Shown piece after piece: positions 1 to 6,017 of a stretch of DNA of 8,304 bases (positions are counted from its first letter, which is position 1; every line of letters starts with the position of its first letter). A program made the position numbers and the translations under genes. The notes beneath the pieces are model-generated. The model made no database searches. It was not told the origin of the DNA and saw only the letters and a program-made list of their open reading frames with translations. The DNA comes from CAZBQG01 sp964493945 (GTDB lineage: Bacteria > Pseudomonadota > Alphaproteobacteria > Rhodospirillales > UBA2165): positions 1 through 8,304 of the forward strand of contig CAZBQG010000203.1 of assembly GCA_964493945.1 (NCBI GenBank). Direction: 5' to 3'.

Positions 1-298
1 CGGCTTCTTCAACGTCAAGGAATTCCCGGAAATGACTTTTACCAGCACCAAAGTGGAAAAGACCGGCGCCAAGACGGGTAAAATCACAGGCAATCTCACG
101 ATGTTGGGCGTCACCAAGCCCGTAACCCTGGACGTCACCTTTTTTCGCAAGGGGCTTCATCCGCGAATGCAGAAAGTGTTCGCTGGTTTCGAGGCCAAGG
201 GGAGCATCGACCGCACCGCCCATGGCATGAAATTCCTGGCCCCCAGGGTCGCCGCCAAGGTGAATGTCGAGCTACACATTCTTGGCACCAAACAGTAA
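1..298 (+). CDS. YceI-like domain protein, C-terminal part (5' end outside window)
   Basis: The reading frame is open from base 2 to the TAA at 296-298, about 98 residues, and enters from the left edge, so the N-terminus (and any signal peptide) is missing. The visible part begins GFFNVKEFPEMTF and continues with STKVEKTG, GKITGNLTMLGVTKPVTLDV and a final IDRTAHGM stretch. These match the second half of the YceI lipocalin-like beta-barrel family (PF04264), in which a 'phase-E-M-x-F' strand is followed by 'G-x-L-T-x-x-G-V-T-K-P-V'. Family members are mostly periplasmic and bind isoprenoid-type lipids; some are induced by stress or high pH. The exact ligand here is unknown. The next gene starts 9 bp after the stop, so the two are probably co-transcribed. 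An ATG at 32 lies inside the domain and is not a likely start. Confidence 0.85.
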   Translation, partial: GFFNVKEFPEMTFTSTKVEKTGAKTGKITGNLTMLGVTKPVTLDVTFFRKGLHPRMQKVFAGFEAKGSIDRTAHGMKFLAPRVAAKVNVELHILGTKQ

Positions 299-307
299 GA
301 ATCGAAG

Positions 308-2560
308 ATGGCGGATCAAACCTCCCCCTATTCCGCTGATCTGGGAACGGCCAGCGTCAGTCCCCGGGAGCCGTTGGAAATCGGCACCTGGACGACGTAC
401 TCGCTGACCTACAAGGCGGGCCGCTTCGGCATTGATGACGGGGGGGGCTTGCGCGTGCTGTTCCGCCTGGCGACCGATCAGACGCCTCCTCAGTTTAATG
501 ATCCAAAAGCACCGGGTTACACCACGGCTGAGGTCAGCGGGGATTTTCAAGCGAGCCTCAGCTACAGCCCCTTCGGATTTCAAAGGCCATATATCAAAGG
601 GCTGGAGATAGGCATAAGCGGTGGCTTCATGGATGAGGGCGACGAGATCACGCTCTGCTTTGGCGATCAGCGGGAAGGATCGCCCGGCATGCGCATCCAG
701 ACCTTCGCCGAACATAATTTCGAGCTTCTCGTCCTGGCCAATCCCTTCGCCACGCGGGATTACCTGCCCCTGCCCGATCAGCCAACTCTCACCATGCATC
801 CCGGCCCGCCGGTGGATTGGCGGGCGGTGCTGCCCAGTGCCCGGCAGGTGGGGGACAAATTCCGTTTAGGTCTCAGATGCGACGATGGTTGGGGCAACCC
901 CAGCGATAACATCAAGGCCAGGCTGGGTCTGTCGGCGAACCTGGAAGTTCAGGGCCTGCCGGAAAGCGTGGCTTTTGAGCCGGGCCAATTCACCCAAATT
1001 TTGGAAAGTTTGTCGGTCAAAGAGCCCGGCATTTTGGAAATCCGGCTCACGGACGGGGACGGCACCCAATTGGCCCGCTCCAATCCCCTGGTGATCAGCG
1101 ACGGCGGCGGCCCCCGCCACTTCTGGGGCGACATGCATGGCCAAAGCAAGGAGACCGTGGGGACCAACAGCGCCGGGGATTATTTCGCCTTCGCCCGGGA
1201 TATGGCTTTTTTGGATGCCACCAGCCATCAGGGAAATGATTTCCAGGTGAGCACCGAATTCTGGGGCGAGATATGTGACCTCTGTGAACGCTTCGATGAG
1301 CCCGGCCGCTTCACCGCCATGCCTGGCTATGAATGGTCGGGCAATACGGGGATGGGGGGCGACCGCAACGTCTATTTTGCCAAGGCGGGCGAGACCATCC
1401 GGCGCTCGTCCCATGCCATGATCCCTGATATTTCCGACATCGATAACGACTGCAACACGGCCGATGATCTGTTCCGGGCGCTCATTGACCGAGACGCCGT
1501 GGTCAATGCCCATGTGGGCGGGCGCTATGCCGATATGCGGCGCTATCACGATGGGCGGGTGGAAAAATCGGTGGAAATCCATTCGGCCTGGGGCAGTTTC
1601 GAATGGATATTGATGGATAGCTTTGAAATGAACCACCGGATCGGCATCGTCGCCAACAGCGATGGCCATAAGGGCCGCCCAGGCGCCAGCCATCCCGGCG
1701 CTTCATTGTTCGGCGCCTTTGGCGGCTTAACCTGTTTTCTGACCGATGATCTGAGCCGGGCCGGGATCATGGAATGCTGGCGGTCCCGCCATCATTACGC
1801 CACCACGGGGGCCCGGATTTATCTGGACGTCAAGGCCGGCTTCGATCAGCCCGGCCTGATATTCGCCACTGATCCGGCTTTGGGCGAAGCCGCCAGCCGC
1901 CCGCTCAGCGAAATCACCATGGGCGATATTTACTGCGCCGCATCGGACCGGGTTCAGCTTGATCTCAAAATTGTCGGCACTTCGCCTCTCCTGCGGGTGG
2001 ATGTTTTCGACGGGGCTCGCTTGATCGAAAGCCTGCGCCCCTACGGCCCCGGCGATCTGGGCGGGCGGTTGCGTCTGACCTGGGAAGGCGCCAGGGGCCG
2101 TGGCCGTGGCCGGGCGCTTAATTGGGATGGAGTGGCCCGCCTCACCGGTAATGAATTTCTGGACCCCCAGCCGATCAATTTCTGGAACCCAAACCGCGCC
2201 CTAAGGATGGACGATCCCACATGTATTGCCTGGCAATCCATCACCACCGGCAATTTCGCGGGCTTCCATGCCTTGCTGAGCGACCCGGATGAAGGAGATT
2301 TGGAGATCGAAACGGGCCCCTTGATAGCCCAAATTCCCGTCGCGGATTTGGGCTTTGAGGATATTTTTATCCCAACCGTTGGATTGGGAGCCGGATTGCG
2401 GCTGATGCGGTTGCCTGAAGGGGACACGCCCAGCGAAATGACTTGTAGCCTGACCCTCCCCGTGGATGGGGCGGACGAATCCCGCCTGTTCGTCCGGGTA
2501 ACCCAAATGGATGGTCATCAGGCCTGGTCGAGCCCCATCTACCTAATTGCTGAAAATTAG
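308..2560 (+). CDS. DUF3604 family protein (PHP-like metal-dependent hydrolase fold), 750 aa
   Basis: The product resembles DUF3604 proteins, a family without an established reaction whose core looks like PHP-type phosphoesterases. Residues 1-265 form a beta-rich N-terminal part (IGTWTTYSLTYKAGRFGIDDGG, SPGMRIQTF, LRCDDGWGNPSDN). The core starts at HFWGDMHGQS (271-280) and carries the candidate metal ligands D275/H277, H307 in SHQGND, E342 in GYEW, H369, H402 in NAHVGG, H425 in EIHS and D452/H454 in SDGH. It ends around RHHYATTGARI (495-504). Residues 510-750 are a further beta-rich C-terminal part. There is no signal peptide, so it is probably cytoplasmic. The ATG at 308 has only a weak Shine-Dalgarno sequence, and the start lies 9 bp after the YceI-like stop, which suggests translational coupling. 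The metal-ligand roles are inferred from the PHP fold. Substrate unknown. Confidence 0.88.
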   Translation: MADQTSPYSADLGTASVSPREPLEIGTWTTYSLTYKAGRFGIDDGGGLRVLFRLATDQTPPQFNDPKAPGYTTAEVSGDFQASLSYSPFGFQRPYIKGLEIGISGGFMDEGDEITLCFGDQREGSPGMRIQTFAEHNFELLVLANPFATRDYLPLPDQPTLTMHPGPPVDWRAVLPSARQVGDKFRLGLRCDDGWGNPSDNIKARLGLSANLEVQGLPESVAFEPGQFTQILESLSVKEPGILEIRLTDGDGTQLARSNPLVISDGGGPRHFWGDMHGQSKETVGTNSAGDYFAFARDMAFLDATSHQGNDFQVSTEFWGEICDLCERFDEPGRFTAMPGYEWSGNTGMGGDRNVYFAKAGETIRRSSHAMIPDISDIDNDCNTADDLFRALIDRDAVVNAHVGGRYADMRRYHDGRVEKSVEIHSAWGSFEWILMDSFEMNHRIGIVANSDGHKGRPGASHPGASLFGAFGGLTCFLTDDLSRAGIMECWRSRHHYATTGARIYLDVKAGFDQPGLIFATDPALGEAASRPLSEITMGDIYCAASDRVQLDLKIVGTSPLLRVDVFDGARLIESLRPYGPGDLGGRLRLTWEGARGRGRGRALNWDGVARLTGNEFLDPQPINFWNPNRALRMDDPTCIAWQSITTGNFAGFHALLSDPDEGDLEIETGPLIAQIPVADLGFEDIFIPTVGLGAGLRLMRLPEGDTPSEMTCSLTLPVDGADESRLFVRVTQMDGHQAWSSPIYLIAEN

Positions 2561-2597
2561 AGAATTCTGCTGTTTTTATATGCCTTAAAAATAAATG

Positions 2598-2626
2598 TTG
2601 CCACTTTGTTCTTTTTTTGCTAAGCT
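2598..2626 (+). promoter_or_regulatory. Candidate sigma-70 promoter for the small ORF
   Basis: A -35-like TTGCCA (2598-2603) is followed after exactly 17 bp by TAAGCT (2621-2626). The -35 matches 4 of 6 consensus bases. The -10 matches only 3 of 6, but these include the two most conserved ends (TA at the left, T at the right). It sits in an AT-rich stretch and would start transcription near 2633, giving a leader of about 40 nt before the ATG at 2672. Transcripts could continue through the DnaA-box array towards parE. Judged by eye only. Confidence 0.35.
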
Positions 2627-2671
2627 CCTGGAAATTGGTCAACCGCGCTTAGGAAAAGGATTGGAACGCTC

Positions 2672-2755
2672 ATGGCTGCTTATAATTTTCTCAAGGATTT
2701 CTTCGGCTTAGTCTCACTTTTCGGGATCGGGTATCTGTCCTTTCTGGTGCTTTGA
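2672..2755 (+). CDS. Possible small hydrophobic (single-TM) protein, 27 aa
   Basis: An ATG at 2672 opens a 27-codon frame ending in TGA at 2753-2755. The peptide begins MAAYNFLKDF and ends in a hydrophobic run (FFGLVSLFGIGYLSFLVL, residues 10-27) long enough to cross a membrane once. The short amphipathic head has one Lys and one Asp. A purine-rich Shine-Dalgarno-like tract AGGAAAAGGA lies at 2651-2660, 11 nt before the ATG, slightly far but stronger than that of most neighbours. A candidate promoter lies about 45 bp upstream. Small membrane peptides of this size are often real but are missed by gene finders. I do not recognise the family, and a chance ORF is possible. It lies alone between DUF3604 and the DnaA-box array. 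Confidence 0.4.
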   Translation: MAAYNFLKDFFGLVSLFGIGYLSFLVL

Positions 2756-2771
2756 GTTGAGGTGCGGATAG

Positions 2772-2845
2772 TTATCCACAGATACCTATAGATTTTCCGG
2801 ATTTTATCCACAGGTTATACACAGCTTACCCACTCTTTTACCACG
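2772..2845 (+). promoter_or_regulatory. Helically phased DnaA-box array
   Basis: Two perfect E. coli-type DnaA boxes (TTATCCACA at 2772-2780 and 2804-2812) and one near-perfect box (TTATACACA at 2815-2823) lie in the same orientation. Weaker 9-mers continue the same register: TTTTCCGGA at 2793 (6 of 9), TTACCCACT at 2826 (7 of 9) and TTTACCACG at 2837 (6 of 9). The starts at 2793, 2804, 2815, 2826 and 2837 are exactly 11 bp apart, and the first box lies 21 bp before 2793, so all boxes face about the same side of the helix. Such arrangements allow cooperative DnaA assembly at origins or at DnaA-regulated promoters. The array sits about 70-145 bp upstream of the inferred parE transcription start. 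Confidence 0.75.
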
Positions 2846-2881
2846 AGGGCGGGAAATGAAGGCCGCGATCCGAAAAAAACC

Positions 2882-2908
2882 CTGACACACGCAACATCTT
2901 GGTATATT
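2882..2908 (+). promoter_or_regulatory. Candidate extended -10 promoter for parE
   Basis: TATATT at 2903-2908 matches 5 of 6 bases of the sigma-70 -10 box and is preceded by TG at 2900-2901 with one base between, an extended -10 arrangement that can work with a poor -35. A -35-like CTGACA lies at 2882-2887, but the spacer is only 15 bp, shorter than ideal. Transcription would start near 2915, giving a leader of about 47 nt before the parE ATG. The DnaA boxes lie upstream of this promoter, which would suit activation rather than direct blocking. Confidence 0.45.
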
Positions 2909-2921
2909 GAAACCTATCACC

Positions 2922-2933
2922 ACAGCATGCTGT
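2922..2933. repeat. 12-bp perfect palindrome in the parE leader
   Basis: ACAGCATGCTGT is a perfect 12-bp inverted repeat with no spacer, ending 28 bp before the parE ATG and lying just after the inferred transcription start. It could be an operator for a dimeric repressor. As RNA it would form at most a very short hairpin. No regulator can be named from the sequence. Confidence 0.4.
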
Positions 2934-2962
2934 TAATGAAAGGCGTTTCGGAATCCCAGTGA
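2927..2962 (+). CDS. Possible 11-codon leader ORF overlapping the parE start
   Basis: An ATG at 2927 (with a second in-frame ATG at 2936) opens the peptide MLLMKGVSESQ and ends in TGA at 2960-2962. The last A of that stop is the first base of the parE ATG (TGATG). This overlap is the classic layout for translational coupling, and parE itself has only a poor ribosome-binding site (a CGGA at 2949-2952). However, the tiny ORF also lacks a clear Shine-Dalgarno sequence, so it may be chance. Confidence 0.2.
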   Translation: MLLMKGVSESQ

Positions 2963-4959
2963 TGAACCCGGCAAAGGATCTTTTCAGCCAACCGGCGGGC
3001 AAAAAACCAACCCGCTATTCGGCCAAGGATATTGAGGTGCTGGAAGGGCTGGAACCGGTCCGCCTGCGCCCCGGCATGTATATTGGCGGCACGGATGAGC
3101 GCGCCCTCCTCCACCTGGTAGCCGAACTTCTGGATAACGCCATGGACGAGGTGGTGGCCGGCGAAGCCAACCGCATCGAAATCAGCCTGGAAGCCGGTCA
3201 GTATGTGACGGTTTCGGATAATGGGCGGGGCATTCCAGTGGACCCCCATCCTAAATTCAAGAGTAAATCCGCCCTCGAGGTGATCCTCACGACGCTCCAT
3301 TCCGGCGGCAAGTTCGGCTCCAAGGCTTATGCCATTTCGGGCGGGCTGCACGGCGTCGGCCTGTCGGTGGTCAATGCGCTCTCCGATGAGCTGACTGTGG
3401 AAGTGGCCAGGGACAAAAACATTTGGGCCCAAAATTATGTGCGGGGGGCGCCCCAGGGGAAGCTCAAAAAGAAAGGCGCCACGTCCAACCGGCGGGGCAC
3501 CACCATCCGCTTTCATCCCGATCCCAAGGTTTTCGGCGCCCGCACCCATTTCCGGCCTGATGCGCTTTACCGAATGGCCCGTTCCAAGGCTTATTTGTTC
3601 CGGGGCGTGGAAATCCGCTGGCGATGCGACGGGGAGCTGATCACCGGTAAGGACGAAACGCCCGAAAGCGACCAGCTTCATTTCCCGGGCGGCCTGACTG
3701 ATTATCTGTCAACCGCTCTGGATCAGGCGCCGACAGTGACCAAGGCACCCTTTAGCGGCCAGTCCAAGTTCAATGGCTCAGGCGTGGTGGAATGGGCCAT
3801 CGCCTGGCCTGAAACCGAAGAGGGTTTCTTCAATTCATACTGCAATACGGTGCCCACACCCATGGGCGGCACCCATGAAAGCGGCCTGCGCACAGCCCTG
3901 GCCAAGGGGCTGAAGGCCTATGGCGAGCTGATCAATAACCGCCAGGCGGCCAAGATCAATGCGGACGACGTGCTGGGTTCGGCCTGTGTCATGCTGTCGC
4001 TTTTCATGGAAAACCCCCAATTCCAAGGCCAGACCAAGGAGAAACTGTCCTCTCAGGAAGCGGCCCGCTATATCGAAACTTCCTTGGGTGATCATTTCGA
4101 TCATTGGCTGACGGGTGATCCGGAACGAGCCGGGCAGCTTTTGGAACATGTCATCGAACGGTCAAGCGCGCGCCTCAAACGGCGCCAGGAAAAGACCCTC
4201 AAACGGCAATCGGCGACCCGCCGCCTGCGTCTGCCGGGCAAACTGTCCGATTGCAGCCGCAACACGGCAGAGGGAACGGAAATCTTCATCGTGGAGGGGG
4301 ATTCGGCGGGCGGTTCGGCCAAGCAGGCCCGCGACCGGGCGACCCAGGCCGTCCTGCCGCTCAGGGGCAAAATCCTCAATGTGGTCAGTGCGGCCAGCGA
4401 TAAAGCAAAGGCCAATCAGGAATTGAACGATCTGGGTGAGGCGCTGGGCTGCGGCGCGGGCTCCACTTACAACGACGATTCCTTGCGCTATGAAAAAGTG
4501 ATCATCATGACCGATGCCGATGTGGACGGTGCCCATATCGCGTCCCTGCTGATGACATATTTCTTTATGGAAATGCCGGAGCTGATCGAAAACGGGCACT
4601 TATTCATCGCCCAGCCGCCCTTGTACCGGCTCAATCAGGGGGCCAAGCTGGCCTATGCCATGGATGACATCCACAAAGACAAATTGCTGGAAAAGAATTT
4701 CACCGGCAAAGGCAAGGTGGAAATCAGCCGCTTCAAGGGGCTGGGCGAGATGCCTCCGGCCCAGCTTAAGGAAACCACCATGGCCCGGGCGTCGCGCACC
4801 TTGCTCAGGGTGACCGTGCCCCATGACATGACCGATCAGTCCCAGGCCGAGGCCAAGGAAACCGCCGGGCTGGTGGATCAGCTCATGGGCCGCAAACCGG
4901 AACTGCGTCTGGCATTCATCCAAGAGCGCGCCGGCGATCTGGACCAGTTGGATATTTAA
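2962..4959 (+). CDS. parE: DNA topoisomerase IV subunit B (ParE), 665 aa
   Basis: This is the ATPase subunit of topoisomerase IV, which with ParC unlinks daughter chromosomes and relaxes supercoils. The GHKL ATPase motifs are complete: ELLDN (E55-N59), DNGRGIP (from D86), the GGLHGVG lid (127-133) and QTKEKL with K359. The TOPRIM metal site is EGDSAGG (E445) plus DADVDG (D518, D520), with PLRGKILNV at 466-474. The short total length and the direct link between transducer and TOPRIM, without the insert of long GyrB proteins, favour ParE over GyrB, as does the C-terminus (FIQERAGDLDQLDI), which is of alphaproteobacterial ParE type. A GTG lies immediately before the chosen ATG (2959), giving 666 aa; ATG is preferred. 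The ribosome-binding site is weak. The stop overlaps that of convergent argC by 4 bp. An upstream DnaA array suggests cell-cycle-linked expression (inference). Confidence 0.95.
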   Translation: MNPAKDLFSQPAGKKPTRYSAKDIEVLEGLEPVRLRPGMYIGGTDERALLHLVAELLDNAMDEVVAGEANRIEISLEAGQYVTVSDNGRGIPVDPHPKFKSKSALEVILTTLHSGGKFGSKAYAISGGLHGVGLSVVNALSDELTVEVARDKNIWAQNYVRGAPQGKLKKKGATSNRRGTTIRFHPDPKVFGARTHFRPDALYRMARSKAYLFRGVEIRWRCDGELITGKDETPESDQLHFPGGLTDYLSTALDQAPTVTKAPFSGQSKFNGSGVVEWAIAWPETEEGFFNSYCNTVPTPMGGTHESGLRTALAKGLKAYGELINNRQAAKINADDVLGSACVMLSLFMENPQFQGQTKEKLSSQEAARYIETSLGDHFDHWLTGDPERAGQLLEHVIERSSARLKRRQEKTLKRQSATRRLRLPGKLSDCSRNTAEGTEIFIVEGDSAGGSAKQARDRATQAVLPLRGKILNVVSAASDKAKANQELNDLGEALGCGAGSTYNDDSLRYEKVIIMTDADVDGAHIASLLMTYFFMEMPELIENGHLFIAQPPLYRLNQGAKLAYAMDDIHKDKLLEKNFTGKGKVEISRFKGLGEMPPAQLKETTMARASRTLLRVTVPHDMTDQSQAEAKETAGLVDQLMGRKPELRLAFIQERAGDLDQLDI

Positions 4960-5900
4960 TCCAGGCCGGTTTCTTCGCCCATGCCCAGCATGATGTTCAG
5001 ATTCTGCACGGCCTGACCAGCCGCCCCCTTACCCAGATTATCCAGCACGGCGACCAGCACCGCCTGGTCGTGGGCATCATTATCGAAGACATAAAGGCTC
5101 AGCCGGTTGGTGCCGTTATTGATCTCCGCATCCAACTGGACCAGACCGTCTTTCTCCTGCAGGGGCGCTACCGTGACGAACCGCGCATCCTTATAGGCCT
5201 CGGCAAGTGCCTCATGCAGGTCCGATGCCTTGGGTGTGCCCGGCAGGGCCCAAAGCTGGACGGGGATTTGGACGATCATCCCCTGGCGGAAATGCCCGAC
5301 GCTGGGCACGAATATAGGCCGGTGCGTGAGCCCCCCATGGAGACGCATCTCATCGGTATGTTTATGTTCCAGACCCAACCCATATATACGTATTGGACTG
5401 TCTACATGATCCGCCGCGCCTTCATCTTCGTAAGCCTCGATCATCTTGCGCCCGCCGCCTGAATAGCCGGACACCGCATTGACCGTGGCCGGAAAATCCG
5501 GCTGCAAGATTCCTTGGTCCATCAGCGGGCGCAACAACCCCACGGCTCCGGTGGGGTAGCAGCCCGGACTGCTCACAAGCCGGGCATCGGCAATCAAATC
5601 CGATTGCCCCGGCGTCATTTCGGGAAAACCGTACACCCATCCATCCGCCGTCCGGTGCGCCGAACTTGCATCCACCACACGGCTGGAGCCTGCGAGATCA
5701 ACGGCTTCCCTTGCCGCATCATCGGGCAGGCAAAGGATGGTGATGTCGGCCTCACTCATAAGTTCGGCGCGCCTGGCCGGGTCTTTCCGCTCCGTCTCGC
5801 CGATGGACAAAAGGCGCAAATCCTCCCTGCCCTCCAGGCGCTGCCTGATCTGCAGCCCGGTGGTTCCCGCCTCGCCATCGATGAAAATGCTTGATGTCAT
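4956..5900 (-). CDS. argC: N-acetyl-gamma-glutamyl-phosphate reductase, type 2 (ArgC), 314 aa
   Basis: The enzyme reduces N-acetylglutamyl-5-phosphate to the semialdehyde with NADPH, the third step of arginine synthesis in the cytoplasm. The N-terminus IFIDGEAGTTGLQIR (residues 5-19) is the nucleotide-binding start typical of the short type-2 family. The catalytic cysteine is C114 in SSPGCYPTG. Other conserved blocks are SGYSGGGRKMIEAYED (144-159), EHKHTDEM (178-185) and VGHFRQGM (201-208). Length fits type 2 (about 310 residues) rather than type 1. An in-frame start at 6011 would add 37 residues not seen in the family and would run over the divergent promoters, so the ATG at 5900-5898 is chosen; it has a modest GAGCGG site upstream. 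No other arginine gene is in the window. It is convergent with parE and divergent from the MFS gene. Confidence 0.95.
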   Translation of the reverse strand: MTSSIFIDGEAGTTGLQIRQRLEGREDLRLLSIGETERKDPARRAELMSEADITILCLPDDAAREAVDLAGSSRVVDASSAHRTADGWVYGFPEMTPGQSDLIADARLVSSPGCYPTGAVGLLRPLMDQGILQPDFPATVNAVSGYSGGGRKMIEAYEDEGAADHVDSPIRIYGLGLEHKHTDEMRLHGGLTHRPIFVPSVGHFRQGMIVQIPVQLWALPGTPKASDLHEALAEAYKDARFVTVAPLQEKDGLVQLDAEINNGTNRLSLYVFDNDAHDQAVLVAVLDNLGKGAAGQAVQNLNIMLGMGEETGLD

Positions 5901-5927
5901 GATCCGCTCATTCGGTGAAGAGGCGGC

Positions 5928-5933
5928 TTTATA
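5928..5933 (-). promoter_or_regulatory. Candidate -10 box for argC
   Basis: On the minus strand TATAAA occupies 5933 down to 5928, matching 5 of 6 bases of the sigma-70 -10 consensus, about 28 bp before the argC ATG. The expected -35 region (around 5951-5957) shows no good TTGACA match. No ARG-box-like operator could be recognised by eye. Confidence 0.35.
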
Positions 5934-5969
5934 GGGGAATAGGCGCCTTGCGGGAAGCCCCAGTTTGCA

Positions 5970-5978
5970 TGCTATAAG
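5970..5978 (+). promoter_or_regulatory. Candidate extended -10 promoter for the MFS gene
   Basis: TGC followed by TATAAG (5970-5978) forms an extended -10 element with 5 of 6 consensus bases. A weak -35-like TTGCGG lies at 5948-5953, 19 bp upstream. Transcription would start near 5985, giving a leader of about 33 nt. It is back to back with the argC -10 box, so the two promoters share roughly 40 bp of control DNA. Confidence 0.4.
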
Positions 5979-6017
5979 CCTCAAGCCCATCTTGGATACC
6001 ATAAGTACCAATCAACA

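Larger units (their letters stand above)
2561..2961. other. 400-bp AT-rich intergenic control region upstream of parE
   Basis: No long gene lies here. The left part (about 2561-2640) is clearly richer in A and T than the flanking genes and includes runs of T at 2573-2577 and 2612-2618. Reading left to right it holds a candidate sigma-70-type promoter, a 27-codon ORF, a phased set of DnaA boxes, a GC-richer stretch, an extended -10 promoter, a palindrome and a tiny ORF that overlaps the parE start; these have their own entries. No intrinsic terminator for the DUF3604 unit can be seen: the 8-bp palindrome AGAATTCT at 2561-2568, followed by a T run, is too weak. A GANTC site (GAATC, 2951-2955), the target of CcrM-type methylases found in many alphaproteobacteria, lies 7 bp before the parE ATG. 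Confidence 0.7.

Noticed and set aside
866..1693. Long open frame (275 codons) on the minus strand inside the DUF3604 gene
   Set aside because: It lies wholly antisense to a well-supported gene, its product matches no family I know, and such frames are common opposite GC-rich codons.
2561..2580. Intrinsic terminator after the DUF3604 gene (AGAATTCT followed by T run)
   Set aside because: The palindrome is only 8 bp, AT-rich and has no loop, so no stable hairpin forms.
2856..2885. Nine-codon frame MKAAIRKKP as a leader peptide for parE
   Set aside because: It lies upstream of the inferred promoter, so it would not be on the parE transcript from that promoter, and nine codons can arise by chance.
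2917..3681. 254-codon minus-strand frame opposite the start of parE
   Set aside because: It is the antisense of conserved ATPase motifs, has no ribosome-binding site of note, and its product has low-complexity features typical of shadow frames.
5070..5462. 130-codon plus-strand frame opposite argC
   Set aside because: argC is clearly real by its catalytic cysteine and conserved blocks; this frame has no recognisable domain.
5901..6011. N-terminal extension of argC to an upstream start at 6011
   Set aside because: The extra 37 residues do not belong to the ArgC type-2 family and would cross both divergent promoters; the ATG at 5900 begins the conserved nucleotide-binding segment.
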